A stretch of DNA of 64,000 nucleotides from Dactylis glomerata (taxonomy: Eukaryota; Streptophyta; Magnoliopsida; Poales; Poaceae). Positions 45,928-57,446 of this stretch are shown in pieces. A program made the translations under genes and the position numbers. Location of the stretch: positions 13,008,491-13,072,490 of the forward strand of contig QXEO01000553.1 in assembly GCA_007115705.1 (NCBI GenBank), given 5' to 3'. The notes beneath the pieces were generated by a model. It was not told the origin of the DNA. It was given only the letters and a program-made list of their open reading frames with translations, and searched no databases. Position 1 is the first letter of the stretch. Every line of letters starts with the position of its first letter.

Positions 45928-47568
45928 TAATACGTCTCAAACGTATCTATAATTTTTGATGCTCCATGCTTGTTTTTACACCATTTGCTTAGTGTTTTGT
46001 TACACTTCGTGGTGTTTTTATGCATTTTCCGAAACTAACCTATTAACGAGATGCCACAGTGCCAGTTCCCTATTTTCTGCTGTTTTTGTGTTTCAGAAAA
46101 GTTACACAGGAAATATTCTCGGAATTGGACGAAACAAAAGCCAAACATCCAGAAATTTACCGAAGCTTCAGAGGACCGAAGAGGAGACAGAGAGGGGCCA
46201 CGAGCCGGCCACACAATAGGGCGGCGCGGCCCAGCCCCTGGCCGAGTCCCCTATGTGTGAGGCCGCCTCGGTCCACTTCTGACGATGCCCCTTCGCCTAT
46301 AAAGACCCCCCGACGGGAAAAACCTAAGTACCCGATCAATTTTCCAGAAACACATCGCGATCCGCCGCCATCGTCGACCCGAGATCGGGAGGGTCCAGAA
46401 GCTCTTCCCGGCACCCTGCCGGAGAGGGAAATCGCCACCGGATGTCTTCTTCATCGCCATGCTTGCCTCCGGCGTGATGAGTGAGTAGTCTACCTTGGAC
46501 TATGGGTCCATAGCAGTAGCTAGATGGTTGTCTTCTCCACCATGTGCTTCATGTTTAGATCTCGTGAGCTGCCTTACATGATCGAGATCACCGTTATGTA
46601 ATTCTACATGTTGTGTTTGTTGGGATCCAATGAATATTGGTGTTATGATTGAGTTGATGTGCTGAATATTACCTTATGTTATCTCTATGTTGTTTATGAT
46701 CTTGCATGCTCTCCGTTGTTAGTAGCTATCTTGGCCAAGTAGATACTAGTGACTCCAAGAGGGGGTATTTATGCTCGATAGTTGGGTTCATGCCTCTATT
46801 TAATCTGGGGGAGTGACAGAAACCTCTAAGGTTGTAGATGTGTTGTTGCCACTAGGGAGAAAACAACATTCTTATGCCCAAGGGCATATGCTTTGTTTAC
46901 ATTACACACTTTGCTTAATGCAGTTATCTATTGTTCGCAACTTAATACTCATGGGGTGTTCGAACGATATCCCTGTGAGTGGATTATTAGTCATAGATGC
47001 AGTTGGATGGCGGTCTATGTATCTTGTTGTAATGCCCAGAGTAAATCTCATAGTGATCCTCTCGACATATGCACATTATCTTTATTCTATCAATTGCCCA
47101 ACTGTAATTTGTTTACCCAGCATGTGTTATTTATCTTATGGATAGACACCACTAGTGAACTGTGGACCCCGCTCCAATTTCCTTTATATTGCTATCACCT
47201 ATTTACTTTACTCGCATTGTTTACTTTCTCGCATATTACTATTGCTTTCCACTCGATACACTTATACCTTTGTTTACAGCAAACCGGTGAGATTGACAAC
47301 CTCATCGTAAGTTGGGAGCAAAGTATTTGGGTGTTGTGTGCAGGTTCCACGTTGCTACTAGTTGAAGAAGCACTAACAAGTGTCGTAAACGGTGCCCTTG
47401 TTGGAAGTCACTAGGCTAGCAAGCATCACCTTTTGAAGTTTGCCTTTTTCCTGGACTGACAAACCTTGGTTTCTTACTGAGGGAAAACTCGCTGTTGTAT
47501 TCATCAAACCTTCCTCTTGGGGTTCCCAACTGGACGGTGATTTACATCATCACACACCGCCACAAGCA
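45928..47568 (+). mobile_element. Element E 5' LTR
   Basis: About 1641 bp, from taatacgtctcaaacg (first base pair TA rather than TG) to cacaagca. The TATA is ctataaag near 46298-46305. There is no embedded PBS, unlike the D LTR. Confidence 0.8.
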
Positions 47569-47578
47569 AAGATTTTTC

Positions 47579-47596
47579 TGGCGCCGTTGCCGGGGA
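47579..47596 (+). other. Primer binding site of element E (tRNA-Asp)
   Basis: Exact tggcgccgttgccgggga, 10 bp after the LTR end. Confidence 0.9.
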
Positions 47597-47745
47597 AAAA
47601 GAAGACTTCTACAACGGGAGTTTCGCACGCACATCCTTTACTTTGTTTTAAATTTTGCTTTACTTTATTTTTACTTGCATCGTTTTATCAAAAACACAAA
47701 AAATAGTTTCCTTTATAGTTGTTATTTCTTTACTTTTAGTTCATT

Positions 47746-48339
47746 ATGTTGTTTCCTAAGTACGTTTTGGAGGACCTCTCAGTAGGTAGTGGTTCAATTA
47801 TTGGGAAAAGTAATATTGAGGAGTTCTTTAATCATATTAGTATGCATAAAGATGTTGAGGAAAAATCTTTGGCTGAGCTTGCTCCTAGTTATGAAGTTGC
47901 TTCTGCTTATTTAGTTCACATGTTGGAAGCTAGGTTTGCTAGCCTTAATCCTTTTATGCAACACATGTTTCTTAAGCTTCATGATATTGAAGTCCCCAAA
48001 AAGAAAGCTTTTATCTTGGAAACTTTGCATAGAGAATCTAGAGATGTCGCCATTGAAACTAGGAAAGTTTTTAAGCATTTTAATAAGCTTGGCTCGCCTG
48101 TAGAGGTTGTTGGTACAACCAATGAAGATTTCAGAGTACCAATACCTTGTAAACTTGTAGGAATTCACGATGCTTTGGAAAAGAATTTTAATTGGATTTG
48201 TCCTGAAAATCTTTTTGATGAAAGTAGTGTACCAAAGCATGATTACAAGGGATACTCAAAAACTCATTTGGACACAATTCAATTTATTGTTGAAAATACT
48301 TCTACAATTGATCTTAATGCCTCTTTCGAAAATACTTGA
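47746..48339 (+). CDS. Element E orphan ORF of unknown function (197 aa)
   Basis: The intact frame starts at the first ATG after the leader, in the same spot where element A begins Gag. Composition is Glu/Lys/Phe-rich and looks mostly helical: a His-rich start (FFNHISMHKD), a central LEARFASLNPFMQHMFLK segment, then alternating charged and hydrophobic stretches ending DLNASFENT. I see no zinc knuckle, protease motif, membrane segment or signal peptide. The element D copy is colinear and conserved across its length, so the protein is a family feature. The sequences before the ATG and after the TGA are shared with element A, so only the coding module differs. Function unknown; an accessory protein for a helper-dependent element is one guess. 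Confidence 0.65.
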   Translation: MLFPKYVLEDLSVGSGSIIGKSNIEEFFNHISMHKDVEEKSLAELAPSYEVASAYLVHMLEARFASLNPFMQHMFLKLHDIEVPKKKAFILETLHRESRDVAIETRKVFKHFNKLGSPVEVVGTTNEDFRVPIPCKLVGIHDALEKNFNWICPENLFDESSVPKHDYKGYSKTHLDTIQFIVENTSTIDLNASFENT

Positions 48340-51272
48340 TTTGCACTTTCTGCGCCTAGCTCAAAGGCGTTAAAAAAGGCACTCTTGGGAGATAACCTAA
48401 TATTTTACTTTCAGTTCTTTTTCTTTTATTTGAGTCTTGGAAGTTATTACTACTGTAATAACCGCTCCTTATCCTTTTTATTTCGTTGTTTGTGCCAAGA
48501 GAAGCCTCTAATTTGAGTGAGGTAAGATTTGGGGATGTTGCTGTCCTAAAACAGATTTCGGTGCTGCACCGTAAAAATTCGTGAAAATTCTCAGTATATC
48601 TTTTGGACCTGCGATTTCTTGTGCATATGCCCCAGGTTATATCCAAACTTTCATTAGTTTAACACTTTTTGATTTGAGCAACAGAAAAACCTCTAAAAAT
48701 TCGACCTTTCTCAGCTGTTCTGTTTTGACAGATTTCTGCCAATATTTGTGTTTGCCGCTCGATCGTTTTCTTTTTGAGTTCTTTTGATCACGGAACTTTT
48801 GGGGAAGTTTCTACAGTAGTATATGCTTTATATGTGGAGGTTTTGAGTTGAAACCTAAAGCAAAAAGGGGTTGATTCATTGTTATGCTTACACTAATGTT
48901 GCTAATAGAATTGTGTTTAGTTTTGTATGAAGGAAGTTTTCAAGTGTAGGGATTGAAGAATGATGAGATGAGTTGAAGAATGGAAAAAAGCTCAAGCTTG
49001 GAGATGCCCATGCACCCCAAGAAATATCCAAGAGGTACAAGCGTCAAAGTTTGGGGATGCCCCCGAGGCACCCCTTCTTCATCGGCAAAAATCAGGTCAC
49101 CTTTCAACACACTATATTTTTATTGCTTCATGCATTATGCGTTTTTCTTGGAGCATTAGTTGTTTTAGTTTTCAGTTTTGTTTAGTTTTGTTTGCTGCAA
49201 TAAATGGTTGGACCACAACAAATTTTCTTTGGAGAAGTTTCCTTGCTTTTCATTTGCCAAGAACACTCCGTTTTTTCACTCTTATCGTTCAACGAGTGTT
49301 CTCTTTTTCTAGAACTGCGTTTAGCTTTCATTTTTCACCTTGATTTTTGTTCAGATCTTCTTATATCTTTGCATCAAGGTGTATTTTGACATCTGGTCTA
49401 TGTTTGTTTTCATCAAAAGAGTTGTTTCAAAAAGGTTCGAATGGTGTTGGAAAAGAGAAAAAGTTTTATGCAAAAAAGTGGTACAAAAAGGAGCTTGTGT
49501 AGACTGCGGCTTAGACTTTTGCATGTCGTGCTTGATGTCTTTTTGATAGTATGCTTAGTGGTTTTGCTATAGCATGACTTGTCTCAAATAACTGAGATTG
49601 CTTAATGAGCCTTTGAAAAAAATCATGCGTTGTTTTTATTATTTGGAAGCATTATTTTGGTTTTCTCCTTGATGCTTTATTTGGGTTGACTTGGCGCATG
49701 CTCACACATGTTAGACTCATACAAAGTCGTCATTGCCTCTATGATCATTTAGTTTTTGACTTTTGATGCCATCTTATACTTCTTTTAATATTGCTTTGTC
49801 GCTCTGCATGATTATGGCCGTTATTGCTCTCTTAGTTGGTCGCTCCCAGTCTTTTGCTAGCCCTCATTTTGTACTGAGTATGAGCTCTACTCGTGCATCC
49901 AACTCCTAAAAACCAAGTTGTTCCAATGAGTACACCATACATACCTATTAGCAATTTGCTATTCCAAAGTACATTTGACTTGCTTTTATCTATCCTTCAA
50001 ATTAAACTCTTTTTGGTGTTATGCGAAAATTGGTCAGTAAAGCTCTCACGAACCTGATGGCACACTTTACTTTTCTCGTTTTTAAAATTTTGACATTGTG
50101 GCTCTCTTATGTTGAGTTGTTATGCTTGCAAGTTGTAAGTTGGAAATTAGCCAAACCATGCCGTCATGGGGTAAGCTTTCAACATTGCACTTCTTATTTG
50201 AGTTGATATCGTGATCTTTTATTTATGGATACTCGCGATGTGAAACAAGTTGGGAATCTTGCGGGATCATGGAGTTTTTATATGTGTTAGGGAAATGCCT
50301 GGGCCGCTAATCTAAGCCATGCATAATTCATGGTGTAAATTTACAGCATGCCCATAGTGGACATTCGACGATGCATCTCACAATAAAAAGCTATACCAAT
50401 GGTAAATAAAAGAGATGTCGAGGTGTTCATTGTCTGTTTGTCTTGTCATTTTGATGTGGGCTTGTTCCATGTCATCGGGCAGGAGGTACCCCGTTGGTGG
50501 TTCTCGATGATACACATATATTTATAATGACAAGATCTTGCTTGGGACTCTAAGTCGAGTAGCATGAGGTTTGGGCATTCATACTTCACGGGACACGAGG
50601 TTTTCAACTTATGATTTGTCAAGCATATGCATCATAAGTGTACTCACATTAACTTTAACCATTCACGATGCTTATGATGGGGGCAATGAGAGCTCAAAGC
50701 TAGTAAGTACCATAATTTTTGAAGGTTTATAAAACTTGCAATCACTGCTTCCCTCCGCGAAGGGCCTTTCTTTTACTTTTATGTTGAGTCACCACCTTCT
50801 ATCTTTATGCACCGTCTAAGAGAGCATAGTTGTCATTCTGAGTATAATGTGCATTGTCCCAAAGTTTTCATTGATTGATTCATAAGGTTGGTTTCACTTG
50901 TTCTTAAATTACTTGTATCTAGTCGCCCTCTTAAACTTGAAGGTGTCCTATGCATTTATGTTTTGCTCTCTCATAAAGGACAAGCTGAAAACCATTTGCT
51001 ATGTTTTTCCTTATAATTTGAACACACGTTTGACTTTTATTGTTTCATTTTCATGATCTTTCGTTTGTGTTCTTTTTCATGTTATAACATGGTTGCTAAG
51101 TTTCTTCTATCAAGATTATATCTTTCATGCCCATGTTTTAAGTTCTTTTGATCCCAGCACACAATGCTTACATAGATGGTCAAGATTGTGTAGGTGCATG
51201 TCACCTCAAAAATTATTTCTTTTGTTATCACTTACCTACTCGAGGACGAGAAGGAGTTAAGCTTTGGGATGC
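48340..51272 (+). other. Element E 3' non-coding region with PPT
   Basis: Homologous along its length to 11344-14270 of element A, starting right at the stop codon. Two internal PPT-like motifs lie near 48994-49007 and 49047-49060 (each with one change), and the terminal one is aagctttgggatgc (51259-51272), touching the LTR. Confidence 0.75.
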
Positions 51273-52412
51273 TGATACGTCTCAAACGTATCTATAATTT
51301 TTGATGCTCCATGCTTGTTTTTACACCATTTGCTTAGTGTTTCGTTACACTTCGTGACGTTTTTATGCATTTTCCGGAACTAACCTATTAACGAGATGCC
51401 ACAGTGCCAGTTCCCTATTTTCTGTTGTTTTTGTGTTTCAGAAAAGTTACACAGGAAATATTCAGAAATTTACCGAAGCTTCCAGAGGACCGAAGAGGAG
51501 ACGAAGAGGGGCCATGAGCCGGACACACAATAGGGTGGCGCGGCCCAGCCCCTGGCCGCGCCCCCTATGTGTGAGACCGCCTCGGTCGACTTCTGACGAT
51601 GCTCCTTCACCTATAAAGACCCCCCGATCAATTTTCCAGAAACACATCGCGATCCGCCGCCGTCAACGACCCGAGATCGGGAGGGTCCAGAAGCTCTTCC
51701 TGGCATCCTGCCGGAGAGGGGAATCGCCACCAGAGGTCTTCTTCATCGCCATGCTTGCCTTCGGCACGATGAGTGAGTAGTCTACCTTGGATTATGGGTC
51801 CATAGCAGTTGCTAGATGGTTGTCTTCTCCACCATGTGCTTCATGTTCAGATCTCGTGAGCTGCCTTACATGATCGAGATCACCGTTATGTAATTCTACA
51901 TGTTGTGTTTGTTGGGATCCGATGAATATTGGTGTTATGATTGAGTTGATGTGCTGAATATTACCTTATGTTATCTCTATGCTGTTTATGATCTTGCATG
52001 CTCTCCGTTGTTAGTAGCTATCTTGGCCAAGTAGATACTAGTGACTCCAAGAGGGGGTATTTATGCTCGATAGTTGGGTTCATGCCTCTATTTAATCTGG
52101 GGGAGTGACAGAAACCTCTAAGGTTGTAGATGTGTTGTTGCCACTAGGGAGAAAACCACATTCTTAAGCCCAAGGGCATATGCTTTGTTTACATTACACA
52201 CTTTGCTTAATGCAGTTATCTGTTGTTCGCAACTTAATACTCATGGGGTGTTCGGACGATATCCCCGTTAGTTGATTATTAGTCATAGATGCAGTTGGAT
52301 GGCGGTCTATGTATCTTGTTGTAATGCCCAGAGTAAATCTCATAGTGATCCTCTTGACATATGCACGTTATCTTTATTCTATCAATTGCCCAACTGTAAT
52401 TTGTTTACCCAG
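51273..52412 (+). mobile_element. Chimeric 3' LTR of elements D/E, left part
   Basis: Starts tgatacgtctcaaacg right after the PPT. Its details follow element E (for example caagggcatatgc near 52172). It lacks a ~25-bp stretch before 'cccccgatcaattttcc' (51623). It is interrupted at cccag (52408-52412) by element F. Confidence 0.8.
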
Positions 52413-52746
52413 TGACGAGGGCTAGCTCGACAAATGTCCTAGATGAAGGACTTAGGATCGGGGAGACAGGGCGTCGGATGAACTCGAAGGTAAAATCAGT
52501 CAAACATGGTGGTTATCGAAAGTAAACGTGGGTATAAACCTGGCTTGCTTTCAATCTGTCCCTTACCATCCCCTCCTGGCCCCTATATATAGGTGGCCAG
52601 GTCTCAGGGATCGGGAGGGATCCGACACAGATTACAATATCGAAATACGACATGAACCCGTATTTCGACTAGTATTACAATTGGGCCTAGCTTAACGGGC
52701 CTTAGGGGTAGCTAACTAACGGGCTCTATTATCTATACCCTTGTCA
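52413..52746 (-). mobile_element. Element F 3' LTR
   Basis: 334 bp; on the plus strand it reads tgacgagg ... cccttgtca. The adjacent PPT on the minus strand is tctcgggggctac (52747-52760). Confidence 0.9.
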
Positions 52747-53640
52747 GTAGCCCCCGAGATTCTGCCAGAATTGCAGATTTGGGTTGAATCTCAGAGCTTC
52801 AAACCTTCGACTTGATCAACTCTTTGACTTCTTCTTATCTTCAAACCTTCGACTTGGTCTTTTCGACTTATCTTTTTATTATAATGTCTTGCAAGGGGTT
52901 TTGATGAACAAGCCTGGCAACTCTGACGGATCAAGAGGCTAGTTAACTGCCGGAGCAGATACTTGTCACCTACTTCAAATTCAATCCCCTTGGACTTGAA
53001 TTCGGGAAACCGGTCAAACCCATTCTTTTGCCGCATTTAGGTCTTACAAAGAATGAATCCCAGTGGTTCTTAGGGTACCCAGTGCGTCCACCAGGATTTT
53101 CTTCGCGTCGTGGACACGGATACATTCCAGCAGAGCGCATCCATGTGCGTATACCGGGCCACACAGGACGGATCCTGGGGTCTTACCTTCATGATATATT
53201 TCAACCACGACATTCAAGTTTTGTCGCGATGACGCAACTCGAGAATTATATTTCGCAGCCTTGTTTGACTGATTCAATATGCAAAAAAAATTGAGTTATC
53301 CTTTTTAACTTTCATGAATAGCTCCCGATGGGAGTAATCGATGTTCATTTTGTCGGCAATATAGCCGAAGTTCCTTGCTGACGAAATGCAACCGATTATG
53401 TCTAAATCTCATGTCCATCAACTTGTTCTTTATCACCAGTTTCGACTTCTCTCCTTCCTTTTTGTCGACTTCTTTCTATCGGGTGCGCGATAGTGCTCCC
53501 GATGGGAGTAGCCCCCGAGGCTATAGCCGATTTTTTTTGGGTATAGGCTCAAGAAAATAAATAGACCTATTCCATATACTTCTTCTCGTGATATTTGTCG
53601 ACATTATTCGCCCTTTCAGTTGTTCTTCCCTTCTTATGAC
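52747..53640 (-). other. Element F non-coding region upstream of the B3 unit
   Basis: No supportable ORF. It has the PPT next to the LTR and two copies of ctcccgatgggag (about 53322-53334 and 53494-53506), a palindromic 13-mer, each followed by 'ta'. The phrase 'tagcccccgag' recurs at 52747 and 53509. From about 53640 on, homology with 61977-62304 begins. Confidence 0.55.
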
Positions 53641-53823
53641 GCAAGCCCCCAAGTCGAAGACGAGATGAACTTGCGCTTCTTGATAGATATTTTCTTATCC
53701 CCTGCTCTCTCTTTTTTTTGTACGTTTTTTTCCTTGATACGTTGATTCTTCTATACCATCTGCACTTAAAAACCCAGAAGTATATTTTGAGCCTTGCCTC
53801 TCCAGAGGCCCATTAGTACGTGC

Positions 53824-53833
53824 TTATAAATAA
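53824..53833 (+). promoter_or_regulatory. TATA box of the retrotransposon-borne B3 gene
   Basis: ttataaataa lies about 115 bp upstream of the ATG at 53948. A telo-box-like aaaaccctaa (53856-53865) and a CT-rich leader follow. The homologous copy at 61977-62304 keeps the TATA (cttataaataaag, about 62086-62098 on the minus strand), the aaccctaa motif and the CT-rich leader. Conservation of these parts suggests a dedicated promoter rather than use of the LTR. Confidence 0.65.
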
Positions 53834-53947
53834 AGCAGGTTTGGCCAGGGTAGAAAACCCTAATTCCTTCATTAGTGCCTTTCTCCGCCGCACCATCTTC
53901 TTCTTTCTCATCCCATCTAGGGTTTTTCGTTCACAGCGCTTGTCTCC

Positions 53948-54520
53948 ATGGCTGATGCAAGTGGATTGCGCTTGAACATCGGCGCCCCGGTGGAGAAACG
54001 GGGCCGCGGCCGCCCTCGTGGTAGTAAGAACAAGGCTACCGCCGCAGCTGCAGTAGCGTCATCGTCTGCTCCGGTGAAGCGATGCCCCGGCCGTCCGGCC
54101 GGGAGTAAAATTAAGCTCAAGGTGCCATCTGCTGCGCCAGGTCCAAGTGCTCCTGCTGCTAATGCTTCTCCTCCTCCGCCCAGAATCTATTCCTTCTTTT
54201 GCATCACCGGCGCGCAGTGCCGTGAGATTCAGCGCTTACCGCTGAAATTCACCAAGTTTATGGATGGGCGAGAACTGCGGGAAGCGGTTCTTCGTGAACA
54301 CTCTGGGGGAGGAACTCCCTACGAAGTGGAAGTCTGGTACGACGGCATCGGGGAGCAGTACTTTAAGGGCGGCTGGTCGCAGTTTGCGAAGGATCACGAC
54401 CTCCATCAAGGCTTCTTTATTACCTTTGACTTCCACATCGGCACGTCGAAGTTCGACGTGAGAATCTATGACGGCAGTCAGTGCCAGAAGGAGTATGAAG
54501 CCGAAGTGCATTTTCACTAG
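53948..54520 (+). CDS. Retrotransposon-borne AT-hook/B3-domain protein, intact
   Basis: 190 aa, ATG 53948, TAG 54518-54520. Residues 17-29 form an AT-hook (RGRPRGSKNK core), which binds the minor groove of AT-rich DNA; residues ~47-54 (PGRPAGSK) look like a second hook. A Pro/Ala-rich linker (~60-78) leads to a REM-like B3 domain (~79-185): SFFCITGAQ, then LPLKFTKFMDG, YEVEVWYDG, GGWSQFAKDHDL, and FDVRIYDGS at the end. B3 domains are plant-specific DNA-binding folds. The likely role is nuclear DNA binding; target and effect are unknown. It runs opposite to gag-pol between integrase (ends 54918) and the 3' LTR, with its own TATA. The broken homologue in C (32344-32915) differs mostly by silent changes in the B3 block. 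Confidence 0.85.
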   Translation: MADASGLRLNIGAPVEKRGRGRPRGSKNKATAAAAVASSSAPVKRCPGRPAGSKIKLKVPSAAPGPSAPAANASPPPPRIYSFFCITGAQCREIQRLPLKFTKFMDGRELREAVLREHSGGGTPYEVEVWYDGIGEQYFKGGWSQFAKDHDLHQGFFITFDFHIGTSKFDVRIYDGSQCQKEYEAEVHFH

Positions 54521-54917
54521 TTTCTCTTTATGTAATCTCTTTCCCTAGTGGTTCTTCCTCGTACTATTTGTAATAAGTGGTCGAATTTGGATTATGTGTT
54601 GTCCTTACTTTAGTAATAGGCCAAGGGAACGGATCATGGTTCCGAGGTATGCACTATAATATATTATCGGGTTCCTTTGAACCGTTTGTGTTACTGCTGA
54701 ATATCGGGTTGCAATCAACCTTGTAGTATGCCTCAAATAATCTCAAATCTTGATAACTCGCTAATATTATTTCATACGACTCGAGGGTCTGAGCCCCCGA
54801 GTGGAAAGTAAAATATTTACACAAATTGTCGATCTGACCCAAGGAACCCGACCTATGGCCTCATGTTCTGGGTTCGGAGGGTCATAACTTGAAAAACTCT
54901 TTGTGGCCTTATATCGC
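54521..54917. other. 3' UTR side of the B3 gene and end of element F pol
   Basis: No ORF. Possible polyadenylation-like aataag (54569-54574) and aatagg (54614-54619) lie downstream of the B3 stop. The integrase stop is at 54918 on the other strand, so the two transcripts converge. Confidence 0.5.
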
Positions 54918-56048
54918 CTAGGCGTAGAACCGTCGTAGTTGCTCTGCATTCCACGGGTTACTCTCGTCTTTCCCCGTTTTCTTGTCTTGTAGTCGATAAG
55001 CTCCTCCTGGTATTACTTCTATCACGATGTAAGGTCCCACCCATGGGGACTCGAGTTTTCCATGGCCATCTTGCTTGAGTCGTAGAACTAGATCTCCCAC
55101 CACGAAAGATCGTGGACAAACTCAACTACTGTGGTAGTTTCATAGATTTTGCTGATATTGGGTAGCTCTGGCTAGTGCTACGTCTCTTGCTTCGTCGAGT
55201 GCATCGAAATCATCCTGAAGTGCTTCTGTGGAAGTTGTCTCGTCATATGCTACGATTCTTGGAGCTTCATGGGTGATCTCGACTGGAAGGACGGCTTCTG
55301 CGCCATGGACCAGGAAGAAAGGCGTCTCTTGAGTAGCTGTGTTAGGTGTAGTTCGGAGACTCCAGAGTACGGAGGGTAGCTCATCTACCCAAGCGTGCTT
55401 GGCTTTTTCGAGGGGTGCTAATAGCCTTTTCTTTATCCCATTGCATATCAAGCCATTGGCTTTCTCGACTTGCCCATTTGTCTTTGGATGTGCTACAGAT
55501 GCGAATTTCAATTTGATTCCTAGATTTTCACAGTAATTCTTGAACTCCTTCGATGTGAAGTTTGTCCCATTATCCGTGATGATACTGTGTGGTACTCCGA
55601 AGCAAAAAACTATTGACTTGATGAAGTTGATTGCCGCTGTAGAATCTTGGGTTGTCACGGGGGCTGCCTCTACCCACTTGGTGAATTTGTCGACTGCTAC
55701 CAGCATATAAACATGCCCTCCTGGCCAAGATTTGTGTAGTTTTCCCACCATGTCAAGACCCCATTGTGCAAAGGGCCAAGATAATGGTATTGGTTGCAAC
55801 TCCGCAGCTGGTGCGTGTGGTCGAGATGCGAAACGTTGACAGGCTTCACACTTCCTCACTATATCTTTCGTGTCTTCAATAGCTGTGAGCCAGTAGAAAC
55901 CTGCATGAAAGGCTTTGGCTGCAATGGCTCTGCTGCTAGCGTGATGCCCACATACCCCTGCGTGGATGTCCTTTAAGATTTCTTGTCCTTCTTGAGGAGT
56001 AACGCACCGTTGCAAAACGCCTGTTATACTTTTCTTGTATAAGTTTCC
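54918..56048 (-). pseudogene. Element F integrase
   Basis: The minus-strand frame 56015-55140 carries the H-H-C-C zinc part (GHHAS, CEAC), catalytic Asp in LDMVGK (55752-55754), Asp in TDNGTNF (55572-55574) and Glu in QVEKANG (55464-55466). A TGA at 55139-55137 (CGA in the ancestor, by comparison with C) separates the C-terminal GDLVLRLKQDG tail (55103-54918), which ends RRFYA. With that stop the enzyme would be truncated after the core. Confidence 0.85.
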
Positions 56049-57446
56049 TTACAACACGACAAAAGCCTTGGATCGTCGTATTATCCTTTTTGCTTGTACT
56101 GTATCTTTGGGTAGTGTTTTTATTACCATGTACGCCAAGTATGGTTGCATCCAAGTTTCCTCGATCATCATGACTTCTTCGGGTTCGGCTGTCCCGCTGT
56201 TATCAGCCCCCGAGCCTGCGGCTTGGTGTTGGACTTGTTCTCCTGTAGTAAAGACTTTGCTGTTCTTTATTGATCTCTCTATGATTTCTTCCAAAAAGGC
56301 TCCTTGTGGTACGGGTAAGCACTGGGACCCGATATTTGCTAAATTGTCGGCTTCCTCGTTGCTGGCTCTACTGACATGCGAAACTTCGCATCCGTCAAAT
56401 GTTCCTTCAAGTTAATAATATAAGTTTCTGTATGCTGTCATATTGTCGCTGATGGCATCGCACTTGTTCATCACTTGTTGGACGACGAGATTCGAATCTC
56501 CAAATATTTTCAGTCGAGTTGCTCCGCACGCTTTGGCCATTTTCATCCCATGGAGCAGCGCCTCGTATTCGGCTTCATTATTAGAAGCTTGAGAAAAGCT
56601 CATTCTCAGCACATATTTCAACTTGTTGCCTTGTGGTGATATCAGGACTACCCCTGCTCCTGCGCCTTGGATTCTTTTTGACCCATCGAAGTACATTGTC
56701 CACACACTCGATAAATCTGGTCGCCCAGTGTTTTGCAACTCCAGCCACTCTGCTGTGAAATCTGGTAAAACTTGGGACTTGATCGCCTTTCGCTTTTCAT
56801 ACGTGATGTCTAGGGGTGATAGCTCAATTCCCCATAAAGAGACACATCCTGTTGCTGAAGGGTTGTTCAATATATTGGATAGTGGTGCTTCGTTGACCAC
56901 TATGATTGGGTGCACCGCAAAATATTGTCGTAGTTTTCGTGATGTTGTGAATACGCTGTATGCAAGTTTTTGATAGTGCGGGTACCTTTGCTTTGTTGGA
57001 GATAGTACCTCGCTGACAAAATATACTGGTCGTTGGACTCCATGAGCTTTTCCTTCTTCACTTCTTTCGACTACTAACACTGTGCTCACTACTTGATGTG
57101 TTGCTGCAATATATAGTAGTAATGGCTCCTTTTCTTTTGGTGCGACCAACATCGGTGGTGTGGAAAGCACTTTTTTCAGTTGTGCGAAGGCTGTGTCCGC
57201 TTCTTCTGTCCACTCGAATTTGTCATCTGATTTTTTTATCAATACATAGAAAGGGAGCGCTTTTTCTCCTAGTCTTGCAAAGAATCGACTTAGTGCCATG
57301 ACGCGTCCTGCGAGCTTCTGTACATCGTGCAGCTTTGTGGGCTTCCCCATCGTTAATATCGCTTGGACCTTCTCTAGGTTTGCCTCTATTCCTCTTGCGG
57401 ATACCAGGAATCCCAGGAGTTGCCTGCAGATACCCCAAAAGAACAT
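56049..57446 (-). pseudogene. Element F RT end, RNase H and archaeal-type RNase H
   Basis: One frame (57446-56412) holds the RT thumb and connection, the standard RNase H (YFVSEVL, YSVFTTSRKL), a linker and the archaeal-type RNase H with MYFDGS (Asp 56685-56687), NEAEYEALL and FGDSNL. It ends at 56412 by a stop (NLYY then TAA), before the final RNase H motif; the linker to integrase continues in another frame (56294-56049). Confidence 0.8.

Larger units (their letters stand above)
45928..52412 (+). mobile_element. Element E: Athila-like element with an intact orphan ORF
   Basis: Order: 5' LTR (45928-47568), PBS (47579-47596), ORF (47746-48339), 3' non-coding region (48340-51272), 3' LTR starting at 51273. 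Its 5' flank ctatc (45923-45927) belongs to the truncated giant LTR. The left half of its 3' LTR (51273-52412) is E-like, but after the insertion of element F the LTR resumes (61442-61976) with a D-type end. Confidence 0.8.

Noticed and set aside
53028..53294. 88-codon ORF upstream of the B3 gene
   Set aside because: No domain, runs across element F non-coding sequence, and overlaps equally open minus-strand frames.
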